DNA of 64,000 nucleotides from Breviolum minutum Mf 1.05b.01 (GCA_000507305.1 DF240073.1:1-64000); one strand, 5' to 3'. Shown: positions 13,472 through 26,956, counted from the stretch's first letter. A program made the numbers and translations. Notes: generated by a model from the sequence alone, not told the origin.

Positions 13472-13756
13472 GTAGCTGAGGTGCCACACTCTTTAGCAAT
13501 GCTATGTTTGTTGCCACCTTCACAATCCATGACCATAAGTAGTGTTTTATATTACATTTATATATGTATACACTCTGTATATTATATACCTGGAAATTCT
13601 CTAGGCAAAAATTTTTGCCCATGGCAACCTTTGAGTGTAAAGACGCCCATTTCCAGTATTTCCGACAAGTTTGGACAAAAATGCCCAGAGTCCTACACCA
13701 TCAATCCCCTTGCTTTTTTTTGCGGCCATTTTCACTCCATTGGTGCCCTGCTGCGA

Positions 13757-15889
13757 TCAGCGTTTTCGCCGAGTCCTCAGTCTTACTTTAAATTTTCGAA
13801 TCAAAGACTTCACCTTGATGCACACTCTGTCTAAGACTCGAGTGCTGACCGTCCTTGAAGAAACACGTCGTGATAATCTTGAGACATGTCCTACCACTGA
13901 TTCATTTGCCTCGCACGAAAAACATAGTGGATTAAGAATTCTTGGGGCACCAGAATCAATCTGACGTTTCAAATCTTTGGTGATGTGGTCCATTGAATGT
14001 AGTTTGGGTTTCAAACCAAAAGCCACCACATCCAACTTTTTGCTTTCTAGAGCTAAAACTTTGTAGCCCCTGATCATGACGGCGAGGTGGTAACTTAATC
14101 TTACCCCGCATACCCTGCTCAACCACAGCCTGTGCGAATGTACAATTTGAAAAGCCAGTGTAGCAGACTGGAAAGTTTCAATGAGTGCACCTTCAAGGGT
14201 TGGATAACGAGAATTGTTTGTCGCCACGGCCAGTTTCACAACAAAAAGTAACCACTCTGTGAGAAGTGTATTGTCAGATCTTTTCACATTGAACCAAGCA
14301 AAAGATTGCTGATTTGTATAATTGAGTAGGGCCTTGCTGAATGAATGCAACGCTGGGCTTTTTCGGCAAGCCTTGCACCACAAAAAAAATGATGAATGTG
14401 CTCGGACAAGACGGGCTGGTAAGTTGTATTCCAGTATCGCTTCCATCCACGCTGTCGAAATAGCCTAGCTGGGCCAGAACAATCAAAGTGCTCCCTGTTA
14501 GGTCCCTTCCCAGGCCAACCTTCCATGAATGAAAAAGGTCCAGTCTAAAGATCGCTTCGGGACAACCATTCTGAAAGGGTATTGTTGCTAATGACGGAGT
14601 GCGAGACCATGGTTTCACCACGTACATTGTTTCCATCCATGGAGGGCGGTCAGAAACGTCTTCAAAATTCAATCCGTCTTGGCCAGCTAGGCAAAGCGAG
14701 CAAATGGGATGATTCTTCCTCACACCCACGTTGTAATAGGAACGAGATAAGTGTCCAATTTGATGATGAAACTTGAGATCTCCTTTGCATCCAATGGTCG
14801 ATGCAAAGTAGGTGTGCCCCTTGACCACCACCCCATGCTCGTGCAACGACTGCAAATCCCGAGCCACCATGTCAAACGCTTGAATCAAAATTTCTTTGTT
14901 TTTCTTGTACACCAAAGAGGACATTCCAAAGACAAGAAATTTGGTGAGGAATTCATTTCCAGAATCATTGACATGTTGCTCCGACGCTACTGCCAAATCC
15001 TTCGTGAAGGATTCGTCACCAGTACTGCCAGCTCCGATGTTCGGATATCTAGATAGTTCTGGGTCAGTAACACAAGTGCAAGATTTCTTCTTGTTCTTCT
15101 TCTCATCGTCATTTCCCAGAACTGTCTCGATTGTGCAAACCATGAAATTCCCTTTCTTCAAATACCTACCTTCGTCCCCATGAACCATGATGGGAACTGT
15201 TGAATTCAATTGGTTTTTATCCTTTCGGTACACAACATGACCAGGTTGACAGAACTCATAGCATGTCCAAAAGGCAGATAACTGTTCATGGTTCGCACTG
15301 TCACTGCCAGAGCCCCCGCAAAGGAGATCAGGACACTCAGCCAGTAACACCTTCATCCAAGAACTCGGGAGCAACATGGGCAATTCAACAACAGACCCAT
15401 CATCCATAGTGTAGACCTCGCTTTTGAAAAAGATTGGTACGCTACAAAACCAAAATATCAACGAAATCTACTACGACAGGACAGGCTACCCAAAAGTTCG
15501 TATATCGGAAGTTTGCCACTAAACTTGCTTTGATCACAACCCTTGTGAAAAACTAAAACAAAACAAAACATTGAATTAAAGGAGTGGCAAGACACCAAGT
15601 AATCCCTCTTCACTTTCATAGCCATCCCAGATCTAGCTAGAAGTGAAGTGACATCCCGGGTGGCATTTGATTCTCGCATGTTGGCGTGTGATCCCACCAA
15701 GGCTGGACTGGCCTTGCCCACAGCTCGAACTGAGCGAGCAATGGACACGGCAGGAGCCTCAGGATGGTTGGGAGCTCTACCCTTTCTAATCCACCTGGGT
15801 TGGTTACTTTTTTTGGAATGAAATTTTACAGGGCTTTGGGTTCCGGACACCTCGGCCCATTTCTTCTGCGTAGTGATCAAGCAAATCAT
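13757..15889 (-). pseudogene. M2: dispersed transposase-like dinoflagellate family, frameshifted
   Basis: Read on the minus strand. The part from about 15455 to 14440 contains VVELPMLLPSSWMKVLL, the zinc-like block ICSLCLAGQ, DRPPWMETMYVVKPWS and RLDLFHSWKVGLGRDLTGS. It then runs into a wrong frame near 14440-14400, while the next frame resumes with RAHSSFFLWCKACRKSPAL, GLKPKLHSMDHI and CEANESVVGHVSRLSRRVS, and ends at a stop at 13757. Together these segments match, in order, a family I recall as very abundant in Symbiodiniaceae. An upstream exon (about 15660-15889, with NMRESNATRDVTSLLARSG) fits its N-terminal side. The Asp-x-x-His block resembles the acidic catalytic region of cut-and-paste transposases, but the family function is unknown to me. 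The frame change with no room for an intron suggests a decayed copy. Confidence 0.6.
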
Positions 15890-16175
15890 TATCTATGTGT
15901 TGTTGGGCTCCATCAAAACCTGGCATGGGCTTGGGACTAGGCCAGTCAGTAAGGGAGGCAACATAAGATAAACTTACCACCACTTGCCGTTACAAACATG
16001 TTCAGCTTTGATCAGAAAGGAAGAGGCCAATCTTTTTTGCTTTGATCCGCTCCACCCCATAGCAGTTGTCAACGCTATCATTCGCTAGATCTATGAGCTT
16101 CTAGAACAGGTTATCCCATTCAAGCCCGGTCAGCGATTGAAATCAAAATTTCTTTCCCGTCAAAGGAATTGAACT

Positions 16176-19100
16176 CTACTTGGTTTTGCCTTTTGCTTTT
16201 GCAGCAGCAGGCTTGGCCTTTGATTTTGCCTTTTGTTTCCCCTCTAGGGTTAGCTCAGGTTTTTGCCGCTTCGGCTGGGGTGGCTTCACATCGGAAGGCC
16301 GCTTCACGGATTTGGCGGCTTCTGCTAGCAAGTGCCTGCAACAAGGGGGGCATCTATAAGAATAGAACAACAATTGGAAGCTTTTTCTTACCAAACATTC
16401 TTTTACCATACAGCTTAGTCTCAGGCTTGGCCCGAGGTTCAGTCATCAAAGCTTCGCTTGCCCTGAGTACCCCAGCAGTACAAACATTAACACAATATGA
16501 TGGGACAAGTTTCTGCACGGTTTGCTATTGTAGACTTGTTAAATGGTATGATCATTTATGATCATTTGAAAGCCCGAGGTGTGGCACTAAACACTTAAAG
16601 ATGGGACATACCAAACCCTGTTCCTGAAAAATATCCTTGGGATCAGACGACTTGCGAGCACTGAGTGTGGTTTCTTTGATCTTTGCTTCAAGCCTTACAT
16701 GAAACAACCCACCAACACATACAGAGTTTAGTGGTAGGTAATGGAACCAATTGCTATGTTGCAAAGTTGGAAGTTGAAACAAGTTGAATCTCAAAAGCAA
16801 TGAACAAACAGTCGAGTAGCTCTTCCGAAAATCCATTGACTAGACCTTCTCCATACAGCTCCGTCAATTTCTCAAGATCTTTTTCCAAAGATGCCTTGAG
16901 CTCTGACACCTTCCCACGCATCCTTAAATGGCAAACCAAGTCAAAATGGATTGGGGTCAGGTGACAGGTTTAGCTTTACTCTTGACAATTGTGAGCCAAG
17001 AATCCCTTAGAATAGAAAGAACAAATCATTCATGAACCACTGAACTGAGTACAAGGGTCTTTTCTAGCAAGGATGAAGGTTGTGGTTGGCAATCTGCAAT
17101 TTTCCCCAAAGTCTCGTCAAGTTTGACTACTCGTTTCTGGATTCCCGTCATCACTTTGTTGCATGCGCTAGAGGGCACGGTTTTTGCCTCAATTTCTGGG
17201 AATCCTGATTGTCGAAGAGCTTTGGTCACAGCATTTTCCACCACAGGAGCCGTTGGTTTGTCACCTGCCTCATCTTCGCCAAAGGCAGCACCTGGCCGGG
17301 AAAGGTGGGAAAAAATGGAGTCCGTATCAACACATGTACAACTTAGGCAGTTACATGTCTGAAAAAAATGGAATTTCAGAGGAACTGAAACAATCCGATA
17401 AACATGAAGTGAACACCAAGAGCTTCTCTCCCAGGCAACTCCAGCTTCAGACTTTCGAGTTTGGTATCTTCTTCCCATTCCATCATTTTCTGGATGGTGT
17501 TCCGTTTTGTGTTCCTCCGAACGATTGATTTTTGAAGAAACGTCAAACGTATCACAACCAACTTCAAAAAAAAACGTAAGAGCCGGTCAAGCTGTCCTTT
17601 TATGGCCCGTGATTTCATTCTCAACCCAGTACATGATGCCACCACCATACTTCGAAGTCCTGGCTTGCAGGGTGGGCTAAAGGCTGCGGGCATGCACTGC
17701 AGAGGCGAGGCTCCTTTGGAGGGATGGGTCATTGGCGCAGTAGGCCTTGACCCCATCAATCTTCCACCTCAGAAGGTTGAGTATGAAAAGACTTTGGATT
17801 GATAAGCATCCCTACTGACCATACTGACCCACATGTACACCGATATGCCTAGCAACTGTGGAAAATTGGCATTCTGCATGTCTTCCTCTGTCATGAAAGA
17901 GTATCCAATGTTCAGTTCAGTTTCATCTATCTCCTCCGTGATCTTCTTGCAGCGGGTGACGAATTTGTCCTTTATGGGGAGCTGACGGAAACAAGGGCAA
18001 GTACCTATAGCCCCAAACTTACCAATTATAGCATATCTAATTTGGAAAGGGTGTTTTTAGTTTCTAATGTTTTGATCGATAAAAACATTGATGATAATTC
18101 GATGGTTGAATCAACACAGTTTGGGTGACTTTGGAAACATGCAATGTTTTCCCCAACCCTGTCCGGGTCATAGTCGCATTTCTCGAACATCAATAGCAAC
18201 TGGTCCCTATCAGAGCCCTTACTCTGCCACTTTTTGACCCAGTCTTCACTTACCAAAAAGCTGCCATCAACCCTCGGCTTAAAGATTCTTTGTAATCTCT
18301 TGTTGACAGCTTCCCGAGTCAAAGAATCCCCAGGAACTTGTTCTGGGGTAATCACTGCCTTCTCAGGAACTTTGTTTGGGGCCACCACTGCAGGCTGTGA
18401 TTCTGCAACCTGTGGGGCCGGTGCTTCAGGTGGTGTTTTGGCCGGTTGTTTGGCCGGTACTTCAGGTGTAGGGGATCTTGGGGTGCCAGAAATAGACCAT
18501 TGAGCATCCTGGTGCAAGTGCTTCCACTCCTCTAGGGTTTCAAACGTAATCAGCTAGGGATTGTTTCATGATATACAGTATGGGATCAAGTATGAAACTG
18601 AAGTTGCTGGTTTTGAAAACCCTTGAACAGGTAGGTGCAAAAATTAAAGGGAAAATCTCGGCTCCATCCCCTTGAGCTGGTAAAAATCTAGGTCTATAAT
18701 ATCTAATCACCTTCAAACCATATTCTCCTCGTAAGAAAGTTTCTCGTGTGGCGGTGTTGGCCCATCTGTGGGAGAGTCACGCTGTGTAGCTGGGATATCC
18801 TCGGTTGGCTCGTCGATCACTTCGCCACCTGCAAGGCAAATAATTAAGAAACCTGAAGAAAAGAGTGATCATGCAACTCGATTTAGACACCCCTGTATGT
18901 TGACATTGCTTCCTTCAACTGCAACCAATTGGGCGATACAAATTTGAAAGAGCTGATCATTGTTCTCGAAAAGCAATTCGAAAAAAAACTAGCATTTGTG
19001 TGTAGATCACCCTGGTACCCAAAAAGGTGTTGCGAACAGTCTTCAAACAAACTTGTAGGCACAATTCTATCCAAACTTTCTACTCAAACAATGTATTGAT

Positions 19101-22100
19101 AAAGGACGCTCAGTTGGGAAACTTTTGAGTTGCAGGCTAGGGGTGTCAACAATCAGCAATTCAACCTGAGAGTTTTAGAGTTAAAGAGATCTCAACATTT
19201 TTAGAAAAGCTTTGCAGTTACACAGTTATACATGTTATACATTAATTACACATGTACTGTTTGGTATACAGATCATCTATCAGTCTTTTTGGATGACACA
19301 CTCTACATGATAAAACCAAGACTTTCTAAAGGCTCGATGGATCAGAAAAATTCTGTGATATCATATCTAAGCCAAGTCTAGATATCATATCTCAACCTGG
19401 TCCGTATATCATATCTATAATTTCTTTCCTATTATTACATCATCTTGTATCTTTATCCATGTGTAATCAAGGCAATCATCCAGCACCTTCAGTTCCATTT
19501 CCAGCAGTTTCCCCAAACTGCGCCGGTGGAGGCGGCGTTTGTCGCAAAGCACGATTTGCAGCCGCTTCCTCAGCCTGCCAAACGTGGTGCATTGTCGGGA
19601 TACCCCATCCCCAACTCCAACCCTTAAAAGGGGCAGAATCAACTTACAATTGTTTCGTGTTTAACAATTGTCACACCAAGTCATCAAGAAACGTTTGATT
19701 AGAATTCTCATTTCTATATGTTGAAGTTGAAAAGGCGTCCAGACCACAATTCCAAGTTCTTACATAGTTTTTGCTGGGCACCCCTTCCTGCAATCTTTCG
19801 AGTTCCAGCTCCAGCTCCCGCACATCCATTTCACCAAGTGCACCCATCTCCATTGGGATATTAGAAGACAGAACAAGTGCCCTTTGCAAAGTTTCACAAG
19901 ACCAAGCACGGCTAGGAAACCTACTTTCCATTTTCCCTAAGCCCAAAAACGCTGTGCCAAATCCAAAAGTCAAAGCAACATGTGATTTCAGATCACCTGG
20001 AGTTTTACTTGGTTGGTTTCACAGTTCGGCTGTGTTCAAAAAAACTGAAAATGGCATGGACGGGGAAAGACGCCCATTAGACGGGTAAAGCCGCCAAGTG
20101 GACGGGAAAAGACGCCCACTTTTTTTCCACTATTTTCTATCATCCAGCTGACAAATCCCAAGTCAGGATACATTGCCCTTCATTCAAAGATTGGTTGGAA
20201 GAAACTCCCTCCACTCTGGGGGAATAGCTAATGCGAGAAGATTTGCATGAAAGGCTTGTCGGCGTTGACCTGGGCACCGGCTTTCAGTACAGACCCCCTT
20301 ACTTAACACCTCACAAGTCAAGTTGATGAATAAGGGGGCTCCAATTTGGGCACATTTTTCAAGTCAAGTTGATGAATAAGGGGGCTCCAATTTGGGCACA
20401 TTTTTCCAAAAAAAAATTCTGATATTGACCCTTTCTTGTTCAATAATGGGGACTTTATGGACCTGATGAAGTTGCAAATGAGGCACTTCAGGCAATGGTT
20501 GTTTGTTCTTCTTGTCATTGAAGTGCGGAACCATTCGAACAATAAAGCCAGCAAACTTTGGTTCGTACACCCTGAGTTCTCACAGAATGTAGCCTATTGC
20601 ATGGGACATGTTTCCGAAAATACTCTAAAATCACATTGTGGGTCAAAAACAAGATACAAAAGACACTTGTGATTCTAGCTCGTTTTCCATATTTTCCAGA
20701 AACTTTTCCCAACAATTGACCAAGAAAGTGGGGACTTTTGATACCAAGAAACTGTGTGGCTTTTAGTTGGCGTGTTCCCTTATAACCAGACTTCCCTGAA
20801 CTAGAGGTATACTTTTCAACGGTCTTTCTCTCCAAAGTAAAATCTTTGCGACGCATAGTTGCGAACACTTGGAAAGCCGCAATTGGATAACCCGTAGACC
20901 ACAGAATGGTTCGCTTCATAGACGGGCTTCCGAAATGTGCCATCCAAAATCTCTGTTTGAAGATCTTAGTTGCACAAAACATGAGTCATCATGAATCTAC
21001 AAAACATTGAGCTAGGAGATTTGCATCCAGAAACCCAAAAAGGATCCCACAAACACAAAGTGTAATGAAGATCAAAAGAGGTACTCGAATGTTGAATCTT
21101 TCAAGGGTTTCCAAAAGCCATTGAAACCGTTCATGTAGCCACAACAGGCTGCTTCCCGGGTTCTCCACCACTGGGGTCCCACCCATGGCCACACATAAGA
21201 GAATCAGCAAAACTGACCTTCGGGCGACGGTTGGGCTCAGGTCTGAAAGAGTACAATATCTCATCACGCTGGGTAAGGCCGAGGATTTCAAAATGGAATT
21301 TTTCGAACACCTGTGACTTTTTCCAGGAGGTATGGGGCCCCACCTTGACACGAGCAAATTTGCCACCAATACGCTATTGAATGCTTGACACCCCATTGGA
21401 GTAAGAAAATCTCGTCGTGATGTTCCAGCATTCATATGTACCCATGAACTGCAGCATATCGCCCAGAATGTAACACACTCATCAATTTTTCCTTGTAACG
21501 CCATCGCTAACGCCACCCTTAGCTTTTAGAACCCACTCAACATGAGGGCCACTGATGTTTAGCAACCATACTAGACCAAACCCAGCAGTACAAAAAGGGA
21601 CCAGCAGATGGAAAACATAACTCTCACAAAACAAAACCTATTTTACAAAACGCTAAGGTTTAACAGTTCCAAACAATTCCAACTCCATTCTAGCTGTTGG
21701 TCCGAGAAAAACCTTACAGTAGAAGCTGTCTAGAAACACAAACCCTGGTGTTGTGGTCAAGTCCATACCGGTTTTGGTACCTGTTTGGATCTTCTTCATC
21801 TTTGCTTTCAAATAGGCGCTACTACTCCAAGTTTGGGTCACTTTGGGTATGTCGTAAACAACGTCGAAAGCCCCTGCTTTGTAACCAAAATTGGAAGCTA
21901 AACGAGCAATCCTTCCAACACCTGCGTAGTACTCCAACAACTGATACTCAGCAGATTCCTCCAGGTTGAAGAAACTTTGCCAAGATAGGAGCAAGATGAT
22001 CAGGATAAACGCCTTAAGCCAACAATTTAAATTGGGATGACGCTTCTTGATTGAATGCAGCTTGACAAATTCTTGAAACATCAACCCCCCAGAAAAAATC

Positions 22101-25100
22101 TTCAGCAAAGAATCTTTTGGGGCCCCGAAAGCAGCCAATCGTTTCAACACTATGTCCAGCTGCGATGGGAGCATGACAAGGCTTCGATCTACACTAGTCT
22201 GGGAGCTTGACTCTTAATGAAAACAGCTGCTGGTATAGACACTCGAATGTGTAATGTGTGGTTGTGTGATTCTGGGATTTAGATGCTGCAGCACCGCCCA
22301 ACCCCCAAAGAAACCATGTCAGTGGGACTGCCCATCAAACCATACCTGGCAAAAGAAGAGCTGCCAGCTGGGAGGCGCTTCATCGACTCCCCAGCAGCAG
22401 CACCTGGAGCAAGGCCGGAGATGGAGTATGGGGCGCTGCTAAAGTTTGCCAAGTCAAGTTGAAACCAAGAAGAAGAAATCAATGATTGATCTAGTGACAC
22501 TCACTTGTAAAAAAAATCCACAGTTCCAAAGGGGGCACGTAAAGCTATGGGATGTGAGCAAAGCAACTGGCAGCAACTGGAATGTTGATTTTTCTTCTTC
22601 CATTTTGATGCCCGTGTTCGCTAAAGTACTGAAGCAACTCCCGCTGGAAGGCAACAATGAGAGTAAGAAACTACCTTCAACCACAAATGGCAAAGTTTTT
22701 TGAACCATCACTATGATATGCCCATCCAGCAGGTAGGCTTCCAACATGCGAAATCCCCTTTAAGCAGCAGTCTTCGCCATTTCAGGCAACAGACTTAGAT
22801 CGATAGACTTAGGATGACTTAAGCTCAAAAGTTTTCACAAATTCTAAGTCTGACCTCTCACTGAGAAAAGCTGTGGCTGCATCATAAGCCAACTTGTCCA
22901 ACTCCTTTTGGCTCAGCAATGTGGTGTCCACATTCTCATCGTCCCACTTGAGGGTTGCAAAGGTCCAGAAATCCGCCTACCAAAAATTGTGACCCCCTGG
23001 GTATGATGGGGTATGTAATTGCTGGAAAGCAAATCAAAACAAGGTTTATTGGTTTTTGCTCGCAAAGGTGGTAAGCGGTAAGGTATGAAATTTGTGGGAA
23101 ATCAATTGTAAAATTTGAATGGGAAACATTCACGCCTCTTTTTTGGAAGGGGCAACCACTTGAACACCAATCGTTGCAACGAAGGCTGCTTTCAAAGCAT
23201 CCCACAAGCAAGCACCATTCGCTGAAAGGGGGCGATATCGCCGGGCAAAAGTTTTTCTACCCTCACCACCATTCCCATCTTTCCGATTGTCCTGTTTGTC
23301 CTGTTTGGATCGACTGGATGTGGCTGCAGTCTTTTTCCTGGCACGGGGGGTCTCCAGAACCACTTCAGGTACCTCAGCCTGAACCTCAGCCTGTACCTTC
23401 GCCTTTCGTTTTCTGGGTTTGGGTTTGGGTGGTTCTTCGACAACCTCTTCCACCTTTTCAACCTTCTTACCAGCCCTCTGTGTTTTTTCGTGTTTGGTGT
23501 CTTCTTTCGTTCCCTTATTCTTCTTTCCCTTACTCTTCTGTCCCTGTTTATTTCCCTTATTCTTCTGTCCCTTCTTCCTCCCTGGCTTCTTCTTAACCTT
23601 TTTTTCCGGTTCACCCCCAATAGCAGTTTCATCTGTCTCAACCTCCGCTTTCCAGCTCTGCTGCTCCAACCGTGTGAGTTCCACCTCCTGGTCAAAAACA
23701 GATGTGAGGGAGCGACGAACCGAATCACGAGGAACATCCTCAGGGCTCTTAGGAATGAGGTTGGAACCAAGGGACGGAGCAACAGTGGAAGGGTCAGGCA
23801 TAGACGCTTCAGGCATAGGCTCTTCGGCATCGGCAAAAGAGTCAAGTCTCCTAGTGGGGGCGCGTAGGATTTCTGCAATCTCTGGATCTTCTTCTTCTTG
23901 GGTCTGGGCTACGGCTTGGGTTGGCTCAGGTAAGGTTTGGACCTTCCCAACTGATGTGGTGTCCCCAAAAAATGTACGAACAAGTGGAGATGGATCAAAA
24001 GGAAGGGTCTCCCGTTGATCAGGGTGAGGCTCTTCTTGGGGCTTGTCAACTGCAGGATGGTGAACCATTTGCATCCGGGCTTGCTGAATCTTCAACCTCG
24101 GAACAGAATGGTTTACTTGACATAGAAATTTGGTGGCGAACTAATTCCTACAACAAAAGCTAACATAAATAGAATCATGATAAAAACAAAGCTATAAATT
24201 AAGTTTGATTGAAGGGCTGCAGCTCTGCAATGCGTGCTTTCCTATCTTCCTGGGAAGTGTCTGTAGGAGGTGCTTGTTGAATAGGTTCATGACCACCGGA
24301 CTTAGTCTTCTGGGGTGTCAATCGTTCAATGCAATCTTCGGGAACCCCAAGTGCCCTTGCCAGATCGAGATCATCAGCCTCATCAGCTTGGAGCTCGTGT
24401 GGGCTCCCAGCAGGTTCAGGTTCTGACTGCTCCTGGGCAGTTGCTTCAGAACCATCAGGCCCAGAGTTAACACCATAGTCATCAGACTGTGCCACCTTCT
24501 TCTTAGGGCAAGGCCAATATTTACGGAAGTGGCAGTACAGCTTGTCAAGCAAAGGGTCCTAGGAGAAAATGAAAATTGGAGGGGTTAGTCAACATCATCT
24601 TAACTCATTCCAGCCTTAAAGGAAAGCAGTTAAAGACACAAACAGATTAAGAAAACTGAAAGAAATTGTGACTTGTTTGGGAGATGAGATGCCCTTTTTT
24701 TTCAGATGCATACAATCGATGGTTGATCTGGCTCACAAATTCCTTGATAGCATTTCCATCGCAATGAACTTGGGCAGGTCTAGAAACCATGCAAAGTAAA
24801 TCGCGTAGTTCTTGGACCTGTGAGGGTAAAGAATTGATGCTGATATCTTGAAAGGAAAAGGCCCACCGCTTTAGCATTTGTTGTTGGCAAATGTCAACAA
24901 TAAAATCAATAAACAACTTCTATTACTCTTGTTTTTCAACTCCAGGCCTGTGCTTTGGCTTCATCAATTGGAATCATGCTTGGAGAATCCCATTGGGGGC
25001 ACCAAAGGTCTGCCACAATCTTGAGTAGATGGGAATTTAACCTTTGTGCATCTGGGTTGGAGCAAATCCCGACATGTTTCGGGCTTGGCCAGGATATGAT

Positions 25101-25957
25101 CGATCCATCCTTCAAGATCTTCGCTCGCAAGGCTTCGTCATTGCTCAACTTTTTCCCCAACCCTTCCAAAGACATGTCTAAGTTTGGCCACAGGCCGCAC
25201 TTCAATGAACTCCACTGAGCCTAAGGGGCTACATTGTTTTCAGAAAAGGTGAAGTGATTGTTGCCATTACAGGTATGTTGTACACTACATGTCGTCCAAT
25301 CCAATTTATCCAATGCCCTTGCATCCCCGATTGCTGTAACAGTGTGGCACCTCATCCACAACATGGCAGCAGCTGTAGCAGCATTGTACCTGCGCAGGTT
25401 TCAACATCGTGATGCTGAGGGCAACGTGGGGCCGCAGAGCTAAGAGTAAAGGAGATGACATGCGACCAGAAGAATCCAACACTTGCCCTTAAGAAACCAC
25501 TGTTTTTGAACTTGTCACAATCAGAACTGAATATGCAGTATATTTTGGATCACTGCTTCAAGCTACTACCGCTTTTGGGGAGACAACGAGTGAAAACCTA
25601 ATTGCCTTTCTCACCAGCTTCACTAGCTACCGGCTCAGATTCTTCATTCTTCGGGCTACCTTGGGAGCATTATGAAGTATTGATTGGTCTGAAAATGCAA
25701 CTTGAGAGTGGACAAAAGGAGTTTATAGGAGAAAAAAAAGGCGAGACACCTGCAGCAGCTATGCATTGTTTGTAGTATTTGGCCAACTGCATAACGGAAC
25801 CTCCCTCTTTGTAGTTCTCAACAATATCCATAAGCATCTCATCAGAGATAGTCACCTCCAGTGGCAACCATGTGTGGCTAAGACATGGGGCCAAAGAGCC
25901 CATAAACCCACCACAACCTCGCCTGACGTTTCGAAAAAAGCACAGCTGTGACTTCAT
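16176..25957 (-). CDS. M1: large spliced gene with Lys-rich linker and methyltransferase-like core
   Basis: At least a dozen minus-strand exons, listed 5' to 3': about 25957-25756 (EVTISDEMLMDIVENYKEGG), 25211-24940, 24817-about 24690 (VQELRDLLCMVSRPAQV), 24552-24200, 24095-23136 (KKPGRKKGQKNKGNK and more basic repeats), 22976-22855 (ADFWTFATLKWDDENVD), 22438-22346, about 22175-22020, 21974-21744, 21517-21344, 21217-21085, 20964-20745, 19996-19921, 19881-19764, 18533-about 18159 (TREAVNKRLQRIFKPR), 17981-about 17857 and pieces down to a Lys/Ala-rich tail ending in a stop at 16176. From 21974 to 19764 every join keeps frame. I recall this domain order from a multicopy dinoflagellate family of unknown function. 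The first exon may lie further upstream (about 26510-26220). Some C-terminal exons are uncertain. Confidence 0.6.
20059..20121. repeat. three 21-bp imperfect tandem repeats
   Basis: Units at 20059-20079, 20080-20100 and 20101-20121 begin gacggg and share a core like aaagacgccca. They lie in the M1 intron between exons 20745 and 19996. Confidence 0.85.
20314..20405. repeat. 46-bp perfect tandem duplication
   Basis: The segment 20314-20359 is repeated without change at 20360-20405. Each copy starts caagtcaagttgatgaataa. It lies in the same M1 intron as the 21-bp repeats, and the lack of differences points to a recent duplication. Confidence 0.95.
20745..21974 (-). other. methyltransferase-like core of M1 (six signature blocks in four exons)
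   Basis: Exon 21974-21744 carries a glycine-rich SAM-binding-like block, LLEYYAGVGRIARLASNFGY, then an acidic residue in AFDVVYD and ends at GMDLTTTP. Exon 21517-21344 carries ALAMALQG and CCSSWVHMNAGTSRR. Exon 21217-21085 carries VLLILLCVAMGGTPVVENPG, an ENP motif at the place of the ENV motif of C5-cytosine methyltransferases. Exon 20964-20745 carries RFWMAHFGSPSMKRTILWST and SGYKGTRQLKATQFL. The four exons join exactly in frame (GT donors; acceptors aaag, ctaag, cgaag and ctaag). Order and spacing resemble motifs I, IV and VI of C5 DNA methyltransferases, but the PCQ of motif IV is replaced by CSSW. Function is an inference. Confidence 0.5.
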
Positions 25958-26549
25958 TCCAAAATTTTGGTGGAAACTGGAGGAGTCCTGAAACGGTTGC
26001 GGCTGGGGCCAGGGTTGATAATACTGTACTAACTATGATTTTTTTCTACTGTACTCACTTGTTTGATAAGTCCTTCAGCTTCAGCTTTCTTCAAAGTCTC
26101 CGGCTTGCAATCGCTGAAAGGGGAAACTTCCGAAGGTTCCAGTGCCATTACACTAGATACTAACTTCACTTGCCACTTCTTTCAGTAGCTTTGAGCAGGC
26201 TGGGGCTGAAGAATGCTAAAGACTAAAACCACTTCAAATCTGAAATTGATTTCCCGAAGTCTAGATCTGAACCATTTTCCAAAATAGATGGCACATCCAA
26301 TGCAGTGGGTGCAGAATGCAGAGTGGTGGGCGCACCACAGGGACAAGGCTCAGCTGCAGGGATGAAAAGGAAAGCCAAAATGGCTTCGAATTGCTGAAAT
26401 CTAGTGTGGGCCCCTTGTATCCAATTAAATCTGAAAATCGCCCAGAATTTAGCAAAGACGCCAACTTCCAAGAAAGTCGCCCAAAAGGCAGAAACCTCCA
26501 AAACGGTCAAGTATAAGTGACATGTCGAGGATACAGGTATAATATATTA

Positions 26550-26950
26550 TGAGATGTATATATATATATGATATATATTTATATCTTTGAATTTTGCAAA
26601 AGATATGAGTCCATGTTCCACTTCCGTGATTGTTGGAGGAAAAGCAACCGGGAATTATACATTTGATTGGCCGCGAAATAGTCGTGGAAAGTCACAATTC
26701 TTGACATTTCATGACTTTTTGTGCTATCCAGCGACTTCAGCCGCTGTCATCCTAAATGTGGTTCCTCCCAAGAGTGCCTTAAGCAAGACCTGTCTAGTGA
26801 ACACGTGTTCCAGGAAGCCTCTGAACTGTACCCCAGACTGATTTTCAAGCCACATCACTATATATATGTTTATATAAATATATATATGTTCATATGTATG
26901 TAAATATATATATAAATACATATTTATGTTTATATATACATACATACGCC
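26550..26950. repeat. AT-rich tracts between M1 and the carbamoyltransferase exons
   Basis: TA-dinucleotide-rich tracts at about 26550-26585 and 26858-26945 flank a short open segment on +. I searched this segment for the expected upstream part of the carbamoyltransferase and did not find it. Confidence 0.7.
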
Positions 26951-26956
26951 ACAAAG

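Noticed and set aside
23174-24018. Long + strand open frames opposite the Lys-rich M1 exon
   Set aside because: They are Ser/Phe/Pro-rich mirror frames of the Lys/Glu-rich minus exon, which has the family sequence and compatible splice sites.
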